Shown: positions 17,172 to 26,695 of the stretch, piece after piece
Layout of the letters: each line of letters starts with the position of its first letter
Numbering within the stretch: the stretch's first letter is position 1
Assembly (NCBI GenBank): GCA_000687695.1
Contig: JHWZ01000006.1
Location: forward strand, 62,001-126,000
Source of the DNA: Lachnospiraceae bacterium P6B14
GTDB taxonomy: Bacteria > Bacillota > Clostridia > Lachnospirales > Lachnospiraceae
Direction of reading: 5' to 3'
DNA: 64,000 nucleotides
Position numbers and translations under genes: made by a program
Notes under the pieces: generated by a model
What the model was told of the DNA's origin: nothing
Databases searched by the model: none
The model's input: only the letters and a program-made list of their open reading frames with translations

Positions 17172-17771
17172 TTATTTCGTTCTTCTGGCTATCCTGATAA
17201 AGGCATCCATCTTGTCTCTGTCTTTGCCCCCGTTTGTCTCAACACCGGTGGTCACACTTACCGCGAACGGATGGCAGATTTTTATCGCTTTTTCAAGGTT
17301 GTCCGCAGTCAGACCTCCCGCCAGAAAATACGGTCTGGTGATGCCCTTCATCATCCTCCAGTCAAGAGGAACTCCATTTCCTTTGTCCGAGTAATAAAGG
17401 ATACTGTCAGCGGGACTGTCTACGGCATCCGAGACATCCTGACTCGATTTCACACGGAACCCCTGAATTATCGGTTTATCGGTGAACGCCTTTATCCTCT
17501 CGATCTCACCGGAACCCTCATTCCCATGGAACTCGATGATATCAAATATGTCGTCGTTTGCGGCACTGGCTACTATCTTTGTGTTTTCATTTACAAAAAC
17601 TCCCACAACACGAATATCTCTATCCAACATCTGTCTGAGTTTCTTTGCCTTTTCATACGGGATATAATCGCGATTTTTGAAAAACGTAAAGCTGATGTAC
17701 TCTGGCTTTAATTCATTCACAATCTCCACATCCTCAGGAGATTTTATCCCGCATATCATAACTCTGGCCAT
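17172..17771 (-). CDS. trpF: Phosphoribosylanthranilate isomerase TrpF
   Basis: A 199-residue TIM-barrel enzyme of tryptophan synthesis. The catalytic Cys is in MICGIKSPEDV near residue 7; VVGVFVNEN, EFHGNE, FLAGGLTADNL and the phosphate loop VTTGVETNGGKD follow in family order. It is isolated from other trp genes and lies 26 nt after the chemoreceptor gene, ending in its own terminator, so it is probably co-transcribed with that receptor. The catalytic Asp is less obvious, but the overall match is good. Confidence 0.9.
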   Translation of the reverse strand: MARVMICGIKSPEDVEIVNELKPEYISFTFFKNRDYIPYEKAKKLRQMLDRDIRVVGVFVNENTKIVASAANDDIFDIIEFHGNEGSGEIERIKAFTDKPIIQGFRVKSSQDVSDAVDSPADSILYYSDKGNGVPLDWRMMKGITRPYFLAGGLTADNLEKAIKICHPFAVSVTTGVETNGGKDRDKMDAFIRIARRTK

Positions 17772-17797
17772 GACTTACTCCATTCAGTTACCGTTTA

Positions 17798-19723
17798 CTA
17801 CATTCTTTTTGCAAAAATATCAAGATTGCCTGCGTTTACTTCGTACGTTCCGGTGTCGCGTGTTTTTTCCACCCTGTCTCCATCGTATACCTTGTTCAGC
17901 ATCTCAAGCGGCGTGGATCCCCACAAAACAGGACGCTGCGCGATGGCTGCACTGATCTGTCCATTACGCACATATCCTATGATCTCCTTTGTGAAGTCGA
18001 TCGTAACGAGTTTCAGATCAATCTCGCTATGGAGTCTCAGATACTCGGCCATCTCAGCGCCCCAATCGATGTTGGTCGTGAAGATGAGCTTCAGATCAGG
18101 ATGCTCAGCGAGAAGGTCTTTCACTATACGGTTTACATCATCATTACCCGGACTGCTCTTTACGGCAAACTTGTGAAGTTTAATTCCGGCTGTTTTACCC
18201 ATCTCTTCAATGAATCCGGCAGCTCTGTCTTCGATGGCATCCATCTTTGAATCGCTCCAGATACCTATAGCTGCTTCGCCTTCTCCTCCCATGAGCTTGA
18301 TGGCTGAACGTGCGGCGTTACGTCCGCATTCTTTGTTATCCGTACCTATTATCGATACGTATGGAACTCCATCAATGGCAGACTGCAAAAATACCACCGG
18401 AAGTTTCTCAGAAGATATGCGTTTAACCTGCTCGTCGACATTTCTTCCCGAAACCGGAGATATAACAAGTCCATCGTATTCGTTTGAGTTTACCTTTGAC
18501 AGAAACTCAGTTGCCTCCTTGGCACCGGCTTCACCTCTGCTCTTCGGTGCAAAAATATCAACATCGAAATTAAGGATCTTCGCGGTCTTTTTAGCCTCCT
18601 CTGTTGCAGGATTCCAGAACGGAACATCTATATCCCACATCATAGCGATCTTTTTCCGTCTGTCTTCATCCAGACTCACCTTGATATGCGAATTGACACG
18701 ATCCATCTCGGTGACTTTTTTCTGAAGGTCTCTCGCCATCTGCTTGAGCATGGCAGCCGAGTTGTCCTGCATCATCGTAAGCGAAGCAACCTCCTCGGTT
18801 GTCGCAGATGAGTTCTCCGTGATCTGATGTATGTTATCAATGGAGTTGAGCAGCGAATCCTTTTCGTCCATCATCACGGAAACATCATCGCGGAACTCGC
18901 GCTGTTTGTTTACAAATGTATCTATGGAATCATGGATCCCGTTCATGGTGTCAGTAACCTTATTGACCGTATCCGACTGTCCCTCAAATACCTCCTGCGA
19001 CACATCGAGTGTCTTTTTCAATTCGTCAAGATCCTTTGTTACACTTCCGATAGCCTCGCTGATGGTCTCACTTGTATTGCGGCTCTCATCCGAAAGCTTT
19101 CTAACCTCCTCTGCGACTACGGCAAAGCCTTTTCCGGCTTCACCCGCACGGGCAGCCTCGATGGAAGCGTTCAGTGCAAGGAGATTTGTCTGAGATGTGA
19201 TGCCGTATAAAAGCTTGATAACCTCGTTTATCTCATCCATTCTCTTGGTGAGCTTGTCGATCTCACCTGCGATGGAGTTGATAGCTTCTATATTTCTCTC
19301 CTGAGATTCCTTTAGCTCATCGATGATCTTTTGACCTTCGGAGTTTTCTTCATTCATCGTATGGGCCAGATTGTCCATATCATCAGAGATGACTCCCAGA
19401 TCATCCATCTTTCCGACGATACGATCGATTATGATCATACAATCGCTGACATCCTTGGCCTGGTCCTGAGCGCCGTCCGCGATGGTCAGAGTGGCTTCTT
19501 TTACATTATTCGACGCATCAACCACACCGTCTATCACGCCATCCATCTGACCGGATATGGACATAATTTTGTTGAACTTGCGTCTCACGTCCTCGAAGTA
19601 CTCTCTGTAGTTATGATAGATCCTTGACGCCTGGCTACCATCTTTTTTCAGTTCGGTATCCTCATAATCATACCTCTCGATCAGATTGTAAACAGATGTC
19701 GATCCTTTTGACTTATCCTTCAT
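17798..19723 (-). CDS. Soluble methyl-accepting chemotaxis protein with C-terminal sugar-binding domain
   Basis: A 641-residue protein with no membrane segment. Residues about 50-320 are the chemoreceptor signalling coiled coil with the hairpin tip motif [19 protein letters not shown], which contacts CheA and CheW. Residues about 350-630 are a ribose/LacI-type periplasmic-binding fold ([57 protein letters not shown]). The receptor should therefore read a cytoplasmic ligand. ATG 19723 has GGGAAGGGG 8 nt upstream; the GTG at 19732 touches that site. CCGATAT on the minus strand at 19767-19773 could be a sigma-28 -10 box, but its -35 is poor. Confidence 0.9.
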   Translation of the reverse strand: MKDKSKGSTSVYNLIERYDYEDTELKKDGSQASRIYHNYREYFEDVRRKFNKIMSISGQMDGVIDGVVDASNNVKEATLTIADGAQDQAKDVSDCMIIIDRIVGKMDDLGVISDDMDNLAHTMNEENSEGQKIIDELKESQERNIEAINSIAGEIDKLTKRMDEINEVIKLLYGITSQTNLLALNASIEAARAGEAGKGFAVVAEEVRKLSDESRNTSETISEAIGSVTKDLDELKKTLDVSQEVFEGQSDTVNKVTDTMNGIHDSIDTFVNKQREFRDDVSVMMDEKDSLLNSIDNIHQITENSSATTEEVASLTMMQDNSAAMLKQMARDLQKKVTEMDRVNSHIKVSLDEDRRKKIAMMWDIDVPFWNPATEEAKKTAKILNFDVDIFAPKSRGEAGAKEATEFLSKVNSNEYDGLVISPVSGRNVDEQVKRISSEKLPVVFLQSAIDGVPYVSIIGTDNKECGRNAARSAIKLMGGEGEAAIGIWSDSKMDAIEDRAAGFIEEMGKTAGIKLHKFAVKSSPGNDDVNRIVKDLLAEHPDLKLIFTTNIDWGAEMAEYLRLHSEIDLKLVTIDFTKEIIGYVRNGQISAAIAQRPVLWGSTPLEMLNKVYDGDRVEKTRDTGTYEVNAGNLDIFAKRM

Positions 19724-19815
19724 AATACACACCCCTTCCCTTCATGTGGTTGGAATTTATTGTAACATATCGGACGTACTCTCGTCAATCAGAATACTCA
19801 CCTTTTCGATGGTTT

Positions 19816-22185
19816 TTACATACCCATCGCATGCCCTATCAGATTAACCGCTGCTGCAACCAGCCACGCCACGAAGCACTGACGCACAGCAACGTATATC
19901 GCCCATTTGTGTCCGAGTTCTCTTCTGATCGACGCAACAGCCGCCACGCAAGGAGTATACAGAAGGCTAAACACCAGCATGGACGCCGCCGTAAGCGAGC
20001 TGATCGTCGTTGCGAGATCGCCTCCCGGGAAAAGAACCTCCATCGAGGCCACCACGCTTTCCTTAGCCATAACTCCGCTGATAAGCGAGGTAACTATCCT
20101 CCAGTCGCCAAGCCCTGCCGGCCTCATGACAGGCTCGATAAACCCTGCTATGCTTGCCAGCATACTGTCTTTGGCATCCGCCACCATGTTGAATCCGAAA
20201 TCAAAGCTTTGCAAAAACCACACTATGATGGTTGCAATAAGTATTACCGAAAATGCCCTTTGCAAAAAGTCCTTTGCTTTTTCCCACAGAAGCCATACAA
20301 CGTTCTTCGGTCTCGGAATACGATAGTTCGGAAGCTCCATAACAAACGGAGCAGTCTTTCCTTTAAATATTGTTTTTTTATAGATCAGAGCAATTATTAT
20401 TCCGACAATTATACTCAAAAAATAAAGCGCCGTGATAATCCACCATCCCGCGTTCGGGAAAAAAGTATGGATAAAGAAACCATATATCGGAAGCTTGGCC
20501 GTACATGACATGAACGGCGTCAATAGTATAGTCATCTTTCTGTCTCTGGAGCTCGGCAGTGTTCTGGTAGACATGACAGCCGGAACGGTACAGCCAAACC
20601 CTATCAAAAGCGGAACAATACTGCTTCCCGACAACCCTATCTTTCTGAGGATCTTGTCCATAACAAACGCAACTCTTGCGATATAACCACTATCCTCGAG
20701 GACGGAAAGGAAAAAGAACATGGTTACTATTATCGGCAAAAAGCTCAATACACTTCCGACTCCGCCGAATATACCCTTAGATACGAGGCTCTTTACAACA
20801 TCGTTAAGCCCACCTGCTTCCATAGCCTTCATGGTGAGTTCATCCAGAGCATCTATCCCCATCTGCATCAGATCCTGCAAAAATGGACCGATCACCGCAA
20901 ACGTCAAAAAGAATACCAAGGCCATAACGATCACAAACATCGGTATGGCGGTGTACTTTCCGGTGAGAACCCTGTCTATCCTTCTGCTTCTGAGGTGTTC
21001 CTTGCTCTCTACAGGTTTTTTCACGCAGCGGTCTACAACTCTGTATACGTAGGAGAATCGCATCTCAGCTATGGCCGCGTTACGATCAAGTCCTCTTTCG
21101 TTCTCCATCTGAAGAACGATATGCTCCAGCATCTCTTTTTCATTATCGTCAAGCTTGAGTTTTTTTCGGACTCTCTTATCTCCTTCGATAAGCTTTCCGG
21201 CGGCAAAACGTACGGGCAGGTCCTCTCTTTCGGCATGATCTTCGATGAGGTGGATGGTCGCATGCATGCATCTGTGAACCGCTCCTCCATGGTCGTTTGT
21301 CTCGCAGAAGTCCTGCCTGAGCGGAGCCTCCTGATACTTTGCAATATGCACGGCATGGTGAACGAGCTCCTCTATACCCTCGTTCTTTGCCGCAGAGATC
21401 GGAACTACGGGGACACCAAGCATATCCTCCATTGCATTGATATCCACGGATCCGCCGTTTCCCGTCATCTCATCCATCATGTTGAGCGCGACCACCATCG
21501 GGATCCCCATCTCGAGCAGCTGCATCGTCAGATACAGACTTCTCTCAATGGTAGTAACATCAACAATATTAATGATCGCGTGAGGATGCTCTTTAAGAAC
21601 ATAGTTTCTCGATACTATCTCCTCACTCGAATAAGGCGACATGGAGTAGATACCCGGAAGATCCGTGATCCTTGTATTGGGATAACCCTTGATCACGCCG
21701 TCCTTTCGATCGACGGTAACACCGGGAAAGTTTCCGACATGCTGATTTGATCCGGTAAGCTGGTTAAAAAGAGTTGTCTTCCCACTGTTTTGATTGCCAA
21801 CCAGGGCAAATGTCAAACAGGTATCCTCAGGCACAGGATTCTCGGTTTCTTTTTCGTGAAACTTTCCTTCCTCACCGAGACCCGGATGGCTGACCTTCAC
21901 CTCACGCTCTCTTAATGCCTTTCTATCCGAAGCCGCTTCGGGCTTATTTTTTTCCTTATTGGAAACTGTTTTTATCTTTATCTTTTCTGCTTCTCTTAAT
22001 CTGATAGTCAGTTCATATCCGTGGGTCCTTATCTCGATCGGATCTCCCATCGGGGCGAACTGAACCAGGCTGACTGTAGCTCCGGGGATCAATCCCATAT
22101 CGAGAAGATGCTGGCGAAGCTCGCCTTCTCCCTCAACCGTTATTATGCTCGCCGACTGTCCCGGCTTCAGTTCATTAAGTCTCAT
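19816..22185 (-). CDS. feoB: Ferrous iron transporter FeoB with fused FeoA domain
   Basis: A 789-residue GTP-gated Fe(II) uptake protein. Residues 1-75 are a FeoA SH3-like domain (LNELKPGQSASI, LLDMGLIPGATV). The G domain follows with GNQNSGKTTLFNQLTG (G1), DLPGIYSM (G3) and NMMDE (G4), then a helical switch region. About eight membrane segments begin near residue 405, with the Cys-containing pore motif LIGFGCTVPAVMSTRTL. It starts 41 nt after the dus gene in the same direction and is presumably co-transcribed with it from the promoter with a Fur-like box at 23182. Confidence 0.97.
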   Translation of the reverse strand: MRLNELKPGQSASIITVEGEGELRQHLLDMGLIPGATVSLVQFAPMGDPIEIRTHGYELTIRLREAEKIKIKTVSNKEKNKPEAASDRKALREREVKVSHPGLGEEGKFHEKETENPVPEDTCLTFALVGNQNSGKTTLFNQLTGSNQHVGNFPGVTVDRKDGVIKGYPNTRITDLPGIYSMSPYSSEEIVSRNYVLKEHPHAIINIVDVTTIERSLYLTMQLLEMGIPMVVALNMMDEMTGNGGSVDINAMEDMLGVPVVPISAAKNEGIEELVHHAVHIAKYQEAPLRQDFCETNDHGGAVHRCMHATIHLIEDHAEREDLPVRFAAGKLIEGDKRVRKKLKLDDNEKEMLEHIVLQMENERGLDRNAAIAEMRFSYVYRVVDRCVKKPVESKEHLRSRRIDRVLTGKYTAIPMFVIVMALVFFLTFAVIGPFLQDLMQMGIDALDELTMKAMEAGGLNDVVKSLVSKGIFGGVGSVLSFLPIIVTMFFFLSVLEDSGYIARVAFVMDKILRKIGLSGSSIVPLLIGFGCTVPAVMSTRTLPSSRDRKMTILLTPFMSCTAKLPIYGFFIHTFFPNAGWWIITALYFLSIIVGIIIALIYKKTIFKGKTAPFVMELPNYRIPRPKNVVWLLWEKAKDFLQRAFSVILIATIIVWFLQSFDFGFNMVADAKDSMLASIAGFIEPVMRPAGLGDWRIVTSLISGVMAKESVVASMEVLFPGGDLATTISSLTAASMLVFSLLYTPCVAAVASIRRELGHKWAIYVAVRQCFVAWLVAAAVNLIGHAMGM

Positions 22186-22226
22186 TTTCTCACACTTTCC
22201 TATCCGGTTTTTCTCACTGTCAGGTG

Positions 22227-23162
22227 CTATAGCCCCTCTTCGATTCCGCTTATAATATCATTATATTCTTTCAGATGTTTTGTCTTTTTTATTCTCTTGA
22301 ACAGCTTTTCGTCATCCGAAAATGATTCAAAAAGATACCCCCAGATTTCCTTCAGCTTAAACAATACCGGAGTCTCTCCGAACAGTATCTCTTCATATTC
22401 TGCCTGAAGATTTTTAATAAAACCTGTAACTGTTTTTTTATCCTCGTATGAGGACTTCTTTTTTTCATTTCCTGCGAATCCGGGATGAGTCAGATAACCT
22501 CTTCCGATCATCACATGTTCGATCCCTGAGTACTCGTTTTCGATCCTGTTTACGTCTTTCGTTGTAATAATATCTCCGTTATAACAAAGCTTATTTTTGT
22601 CGTTATAATTATCCCATGCATACTTAAAGACTTCGTCGTGAACTTTTCCCTTATACCACTCTTCGCGGGTGCGAAGATGTATTATCAAAAGCTTTACGGG
22701 ATACTTATTATATATATTTAATAACTCATGAAACTCATCCGGATCAGAAAACCCTATCCTGGTTTTAATGGAAATATCTGTCGGGCATTTTTCATAAATA
22801 TTATATAAAAACTCATCGAGCCGATCGGGATGTCTTAGAAACCCTGAACCCTTTCCTTTCGGAACAACGGTTCCTGACGGGCACCCGAGGTTTAAGTTCA
22901 CCTCTTCGTATCCGAGCTCCTTCATATGTGTCGCTGCCTGCACAAACTCATCCGCTTTTGTAGTCATGATCTGCGGTATGAGTTTAATGCCGGGATTATT
23001 CTCCGGCATGATGTCAAAAAGCTCCTTCTTTTTCATGATCCCGCCATCACGGGTTGTCACGAAGGGCGTATAGTACGCATCGACCCCTCCGAACCATTTA
23101 TCATAGGTGCGCCTGAATACGTGGTTTGTGATCCCCTCGAGCGGCGCAAAATAGTACTTCAT
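22227..23162 (-). CDS. dus: tRNA-dihydrouridine synthase family protein
   Basis: A 311-residue FMN enzyme reducing uridines in the tRNA D-loop. The N-terminal FAPLEGITNHVFRR, the active-site Cys in NLNLGCPSGTVVPKGKGSG, TRIGF, IHLRTREEWYKG and MIGRGYL form the Dus core. It heads an apparent operon with feoAB, an unusual pairing, and its 5' region carries a Fur-like palindrome. The specificity (DusA/B/C type) cannot be settled. Confidence 0.93.
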   Translation of the reverse strand: MKYYFAPLEGITNHVFRRTYDKWFGGVDAYYTPFVTTRDGGIMKKKELFDIMPENNPGIKLIPQIMTTKADEFVQAATHMKELGYEEVNLNLGCPSGTVVPKGKGSGFLRHPDRLDEFLYNIYEKCPTDISIKTRIGFSDPDEFHELLNIYNKYPVKLLIIHLRTREEWYKGKVHDEVFKYAWDNYNDKNKLCYNGDIITTKDVNRIENEYSGIEHVMIGRGYLTHPGFAGNEKKKSSYEDKKTVTGFIKNLQAEYEEILFGETPVLFKLKEIWGYLFESFSDDEKLFKRIKKTKHLKEYNDIISGIEEGL

Positions 23163-23181
23163 CTGTTTTCCTCATATTCTT

Positions 23182-23194
23182 AATGATAATCATT
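23182..23194. promoter_or_regulatory. Fur-like box in the dus-feoAB leader
   Basis: AATGATAATCATT is a perfect 6-1-6 palindrome and is the core of the classical Fur box. It lies downstream of the -10 at 23209-23214 and 20 nt before the dus start codon, where a bound repressor would block transcription. Confidence 0.7.
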
Positions 23195-23208
23195 TCCCAC
23201 AGTTGTAT

Positions 23209-23237
23209 ATTATAACGCATTTTTCCAAAAATGACAA
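23209..23237 (-). promoter_or_regulatory. Promoter of dus-feoAB
   Basis: Minus-strand TTGTCA, a 17-nt spacer and a perfect TATAAT, directly upstream of the Fur-like box. Confidence 0.8.
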
Positions 23238-23264
23238 GTAATGACGTATAATACGCGGCTTTTC

Positions 23265-23294
23265 TTTACATCTTATGTGTTTTTGTGCTATAAT
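23265..23294 (+). promoter_or_regulatory. Promoter of dtd
   Basis: TTTACA, an 18-nt spacer and a perfect TATAAT, about 40 nt before the start codon. Confidence 0.7.
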
Positions 23295-23333
23295 GCTTCC
23301 TGCAACACATTTTATTATAGGAGATGATCGATC

Positions 23334-23783
23334 ATGAAATTTGTAATCCAGGTTGTATCAAAGGCCTCTGTCGAGGTAGAAGGAAAAACAGTCGGAAGTA
23401 TAGATAAAGGCTTTCTCGTGCTGGTCGGTATCGGTCAGAACGACACAAAAGAAATAGCTGATAAGATGCTTGACAAGCTGATCAAGCTCCGCATCTTTGA
23501 CGATGAAAACGGCAAAACAAATCTGAGCCTTGCGGATGTAGAAGGCTCACTTCTTATGGTTTCTCAGTTCACGCTTTACGCTAACTGTAAAAAGGGCAAC
23601 CGCCCCAGCTTTACTGACGCCGGTGCCCCGGACATGTCCGAAGAACTCTATGATTATATCTGTGATCAGTGCGCCACACGCGTTCCCAAAGTCGAGCGTG
23701 GGATATTCGGTGCAGACATGAAGGTATCTCTCGTAAACGAGGGACCATTTACCGTGATCCTTGATTCGGATCAGATCATGTAA
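23334..23783 (+). CDS. dtd: D-aminoacyl-tRNA deacylase
   Basis: A 149-residue enzyme that removes D-amino acids (and Gly) mischarged on tRNA. The family motifs [17 protein letters not shown] near residue 78 and [11 protein letters not shown] near residue 135 are intact; the Thr/Pro of the latter form the cross-subunit active site. ATG 23334 is preceded by TAGGAG. It converges on the kinase gene with only four bases between stop codons, so the transcripts must overlap. Confidence 0.97.
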   Translation: MKFVIQVVSKASVEVEGKTVGSIDKGFLVLVGIGQNDTKEIADKMLDKLIKLRIFDDENGKTNLSLADVEGSLLMVSQFTLYANCKKGNRPSFTDAGAPDMSEELYDYICDQCATRVPKVERGIFGADMKVSLVNEGPFTVILDSDQIM

Positions 23784-23787
23784 CAGA

Positions 23788-25107
23788 TCACACCTGTAAT
23801 ATCAGGTTGACGCAGAAGGTTTTCCCGTCAACCTTTATATTCATCGTTCCCTTCATGCGTTCAGCTGTGGCCTTTACGGATCGTAATCCGATACCATGAC
23901 CTGTTCTTTCTGATTTTGGTAATCCGTCACGCCCCCAGTTTATCCTTCCATAAAAGGTGTTCTCCACACTGAGTCCCATCATTTCATCAGAGATCATCTG
24001 AGCTACAGCTATGATCTCCTTTTCGCCGGACACATCCGAGGTCTCTCTTACCGCATTTTCCAAAAGGTTTCCGAGCACCGTACAGATCTCGTACTCCTCC
24101 AACGGCAGTTCTTCGGGGAGATTGAGAACAAAACGCGTACTTATCCCTTTCTCATCCGCGATATCTTTATAGTATGTCACCACAGCATCAATAGCATTAT
24201 TCGCGCAGAACCGTTCCGGCGACTCTCCCATCTGACTGTTAATATGATGTATACAGTCGGCGAGCTTTTCGTATTCCTTATCTGCCACATAGCTGTTTAT
24301 AAGGAGGACCTGCTGGCGAAAATCATGTCTGAGCGCCCGTGAAGCATTATAATACTCACTGAACTCCCGGTATCTCTTTTTCTCCATCAAAAGCATTTCG
24401 TTTTCCTGTTGGGTTTTGGTATTCTCTCTGTTTTTCCTCTCCATCCACCATGCGATATAGAACACTCCGCAAATAACTAAGGGAAGGATGGAAACCAGCA
24501 CGATCCCTATGGCGCGCGCTCGAAACAGGATCAGATTTCTCGGATCAGTGGGTATCAGCCAATAAAAGAATGCCGTCAAAACAACCGGCAGTATAAAGAT
24601 CTTTTTCCATATTTTTTCCAAAAGAACATCTTCCAAAAGGTACGGTATCCATGTAAACAGAGCTCTGAAAAACAAAGCAAAAATAACAACAAAAACTCCA
24701 AAACAAATTAGCGAAGATGAAGCAGCAAACAGATCCGTTTCTCCTTCTGTCGCCATTTTTTTTGCTTCTATGGGCGCACTTAAATATACCGTATACATAG
24801 TGCAAAAACTTCCGAGCATCATGGCAATAAAAAAGCAAAAAAGCTTTTTAAAGATATCCCCTTTTACCAGAAACAGATATGCGATCATAAACAACGGGAG
24901 AGAGGGTATCAATACCTGATTTGTACTCAGTCCGTAAATCGAACAGATAAATGCACAAACAACGGAATATATTATTATAACTATACCGCTTATTGAAAAT
25001 ACGAATGCACAATTAAATCTTGTATTGTTTCTCATCGGAATATATGCAAAGAATGCTACGGGAAGCACAACTATGAACTCAAGAAAATATCTGAATAACA
25101 CATCCAT
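23788..25107 (-). CDS. LytS/AgrC-type membrane histidine kinase
   Basis: A 439-residue kinase with about six N-terminal membrane segments (residues 1-215). It has the His in RALRHDFRQQ, the N-box LGNLLENAVRE and the G-box RTGHGIGLRSV of the GHKL/HATPase_c_5 type. It is 20 nt downstream of a LytTR response regulator and forms a two-component pair with it. Such pairs in Clostridia often read peptides or cell-envelope state, but no signal peptide gene was seen nearby. ATG 25107 has GAGGAG upstream. Confidence 0.92.
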   Translation of the reverse strand: MDVLFRYFLEFIVVLPVAFFAYIPMRNNTRFNCAFVFSISGIVIIIYSVVCAFICSIYGLSTNQVLIPSLPLFMIAYLFLVKGDIFKKLFCFFIAMMLGSFCTMYTVYLSAPIEAKKMATEGETDLFAASSSLICFGVFVVIFALFFRALFTWIPYLLEDVLLEKIWKKIFILPVVLTAFFYWLIPTDPRNLILFRARAIGIVLVSILPLVICGVFYIAWWMERKNRENTKTQQENEMLLMEKKRYREFSEYYNASRALRHDFRQQVLLINSYVADKEYEKLADCIHHINSQMGESPERFCANNAIDAVVTYYKDIADEKGISTRFVLNLPEELPLEEYEICTVLGNLLENAVRETSDVSGEKEIIAVAQMISDEMMGLSVENTFYGRINWGRDGLPKSERTGHGIGLRSVKATAERMKGTMNIKVDGKTFCVNLILQV

Positions 25108-25127
25108 TTATAATTCTCCTCGGGCTT

Positions 25128-25856
25128 CTACGCCCACATGCCCTGTTTCATATGATCGATACGGTACTGCGAAAACTGCATCTTTAACGCCTGTTTATCT
25201 CTGGTCCTAAACGGAAATACGACATCGTTTTTCATCCTGACGCCGTCGTCCTCCAGATAAACCGCATGATCCATATTTATATATACTCCGCGATTGCAAA
25301 AAAGAAAGCAGGAATGTATCTCCAGCTTTTCCGAGATACCCGTAAATGTGTCTATACATCTGATAGGTTCCTCATCATCATCCAGATCTATCATTACATT
25401 GTGCCTGTCTGATACAACGGAAATAATTCGGTCAATCGGGAGCCTCAGTTCACCGTATGCAACTTTTATTGATATCTCCGGCACTGTCTGCGCGAACACT
25501 TTTTTCGCTTCGCTGAGTACCTTTCCTATTCTTTCTTTTTTACATGGTTTCACAACGTAATCAAACGGATGAACCGGGAAAGCATCAAACGCATACTCCT
25601 TAGAGGTTGTCTGAAAAATGATCAGAACGTGAGGATCTGTTTCTCTGACTTTTTTTGCAAGTTCGATACCATCCATCCCTTCCATCTGTATATCCAGGAA
25701 TAAAATATGAAACCGTCCGGGCATAAGTTCATTAAGCAGGCTTTCAGCATCGGAAAAGGTGTCAATATCCGAGGATTTGTCAAGGGATGATAAAATATCC
25801 TTCATACGCTTAAGATCATCTGCATTGTCATCCACTACAGCTATACTAAAGCTCAT
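25128..25856 (-). CDS. LytTR-family response regulator
   Basis: A 242-residue regulator. The receiver domain (about 1-120) has VVDDNAD, the Asp in LFLDIQMEGMDGIEL and the Lys in VVKPCKKE. A LytTR DNA-binding domain (about 135-235) follows with DRIISVVSDRHNVMI. I start it at ATG 25856 behind GAGGTGAT; the frame extends upstream through a terminator hairpin and is not coding there. It is the first gene of the regulator-kinase operon. Confidence 0.93.
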   Translation of the reverse strand: MSFSIAVVDDNADDLKRMKDILSSLDKSSDIDTFSDAESLLNELMPGRFHILFLDIQMEGMDGIELAKKVRETDPHVLIIFQTTSKEYAFDAFPVHPFDYVVKPCKKERIGKVLSEAKKVFAQTVPEISIKVAYGELRLPIDRIISVVSDRHNVMIDLDDDEEPIRCIDTFTGISEKLEIHSCFLFCNRGVYINMDHAVYLEDDGVRMKNDVVFPFRTRDKQALKMQFSQYRIDHMKQGMWA

Positions 25857-25893
25857 GATATGATCACCTCTCTTTCCGTAAACATATCCTATT

Positions 25894-25930
25894 ATACATA
25901 AAAACCCTTGCACAGGCAAGGGTTTTTACA
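25894..25930 (-). terminator. Terminator after the acidic-tail lipoprotein gene
   Basis: AAAAACCCTTGC-ACA-GGCAAGGGTTTTT, a perfect stem with A/T flanks that can work on both strands; it lies between the lipoprotein stop at 25982 and the regulator start. Confidence 0.85.
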
Positions 25931-25981
25931 TATTCTATAACGTATTCAATATCAAAACAACTTTCTACTCACGGGATCGGA

Positions 25982-26563
25982 TTACTCCTCTTCTTCCTCA
26001 GACTCCTCATCCTCTGCAGTCTCATCCTCAGCAGCCTCATCTTCTGTAGCCTCGTCTTCAGAATCGTCAACCTCTTCTTCAGCTACTTCAGAGTCGTCCT
26101 CTGCAGGCTCCTCTGCTTCAGAAGCATCATCAGCCGGAGCTGCTTCAATATTTCCTGTACCCTTCTTCATTACGTATGTAAGAGTACTTCCGTCCGAGTT
26201 TTTCATTGCGAATGTGAGTGTTCCTGCATCCTTGTCATACTTTACAGAAGCGAATACATCACTCTGGCCCTTCTGCTTAAGCTCGAATCCGTTTGACTTA
26301 AGATCCATGTCAAACTCAATAGTTCCTGTAACATTTGAAGATGTAAGAGTTTTGTCATCTTTGATTGTCCAGTTTGTAACAGCTGCCTCTGTCGGAACAC
26401 CGAGAGATGCTGCATAATCTGCTACAGCCTGTCCGTTGATGGTATCAGCAGTCCAATCACCCTTGATATCATCGATGGAAATAGCTCCACATCCTACAAG
26501 ACATACACATGAAAGTACGCCTGCGATCAGCATGATGCCAATCTTCTTTACCATTGCCTTCAT
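25982..26563 (-). CDS. Lipoprotein with a long acidic C-terminal tail
   Basis: A 193-residue exported lipoprotein. The signal peptide ends in the lipobox CLVGC near residue 25. Residues 30-135 form a small beta-rich domain (IKGDWTADTINGQAVADY, GTLTFAMKNSDGSTLTYV). The last 50 residues are almost only Glu, Asp, Ala and Ser, a repetitive acidic tail. I do not recognise a function. ATG 26563 has AAGGAGGAAGG upstream. It appears monocistronic, with a terminator behind it. Confidence 0.85.
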   Translation of the reverse strand: MKAMVKKIGIMLIAGVLSCVCLVGCGAISIDDIKGDWTADTINGQAVADYAASLGVPTEAAVTNWTIKDDKTLTSSNVTGTIEFDMDLKSNGFELKQKGQSDVFASVKYDKDAGTLTFAMKNSDGSTLTYVMKKGTGNIEAAPADDASEAEEPAEDDSEVAEEEVDDSEDEATEDEAAEDETAEDEESEEEEE

Positions 26564-26695
26564 ATTACCTTCCTCCTTTTACTAACGCCTTTCTTTATGA
26601 CGTATTTTGTATCCGAGGTGAGAGTCTACACTATATCTTCCGATTCGTCAACATTTTCCGCACGAACGACGCTCATTTTGCACGAATGACATCGA

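Noticed and set aside
19733-19815. Firm sigma-28 promoter for the chemoreceptor
   Set aside because: CCGATAT is present at 19767-19773 on the minus strand, but no TAAA lies at the right distance, so it is mentioned only as a weak possibility.
19744-20508. 254-codon plus-strand frame opposite the feoB 3' end
   Set aside because: The composition is a shadow of the FeoB membrane segments; no domain and no ribosome site.
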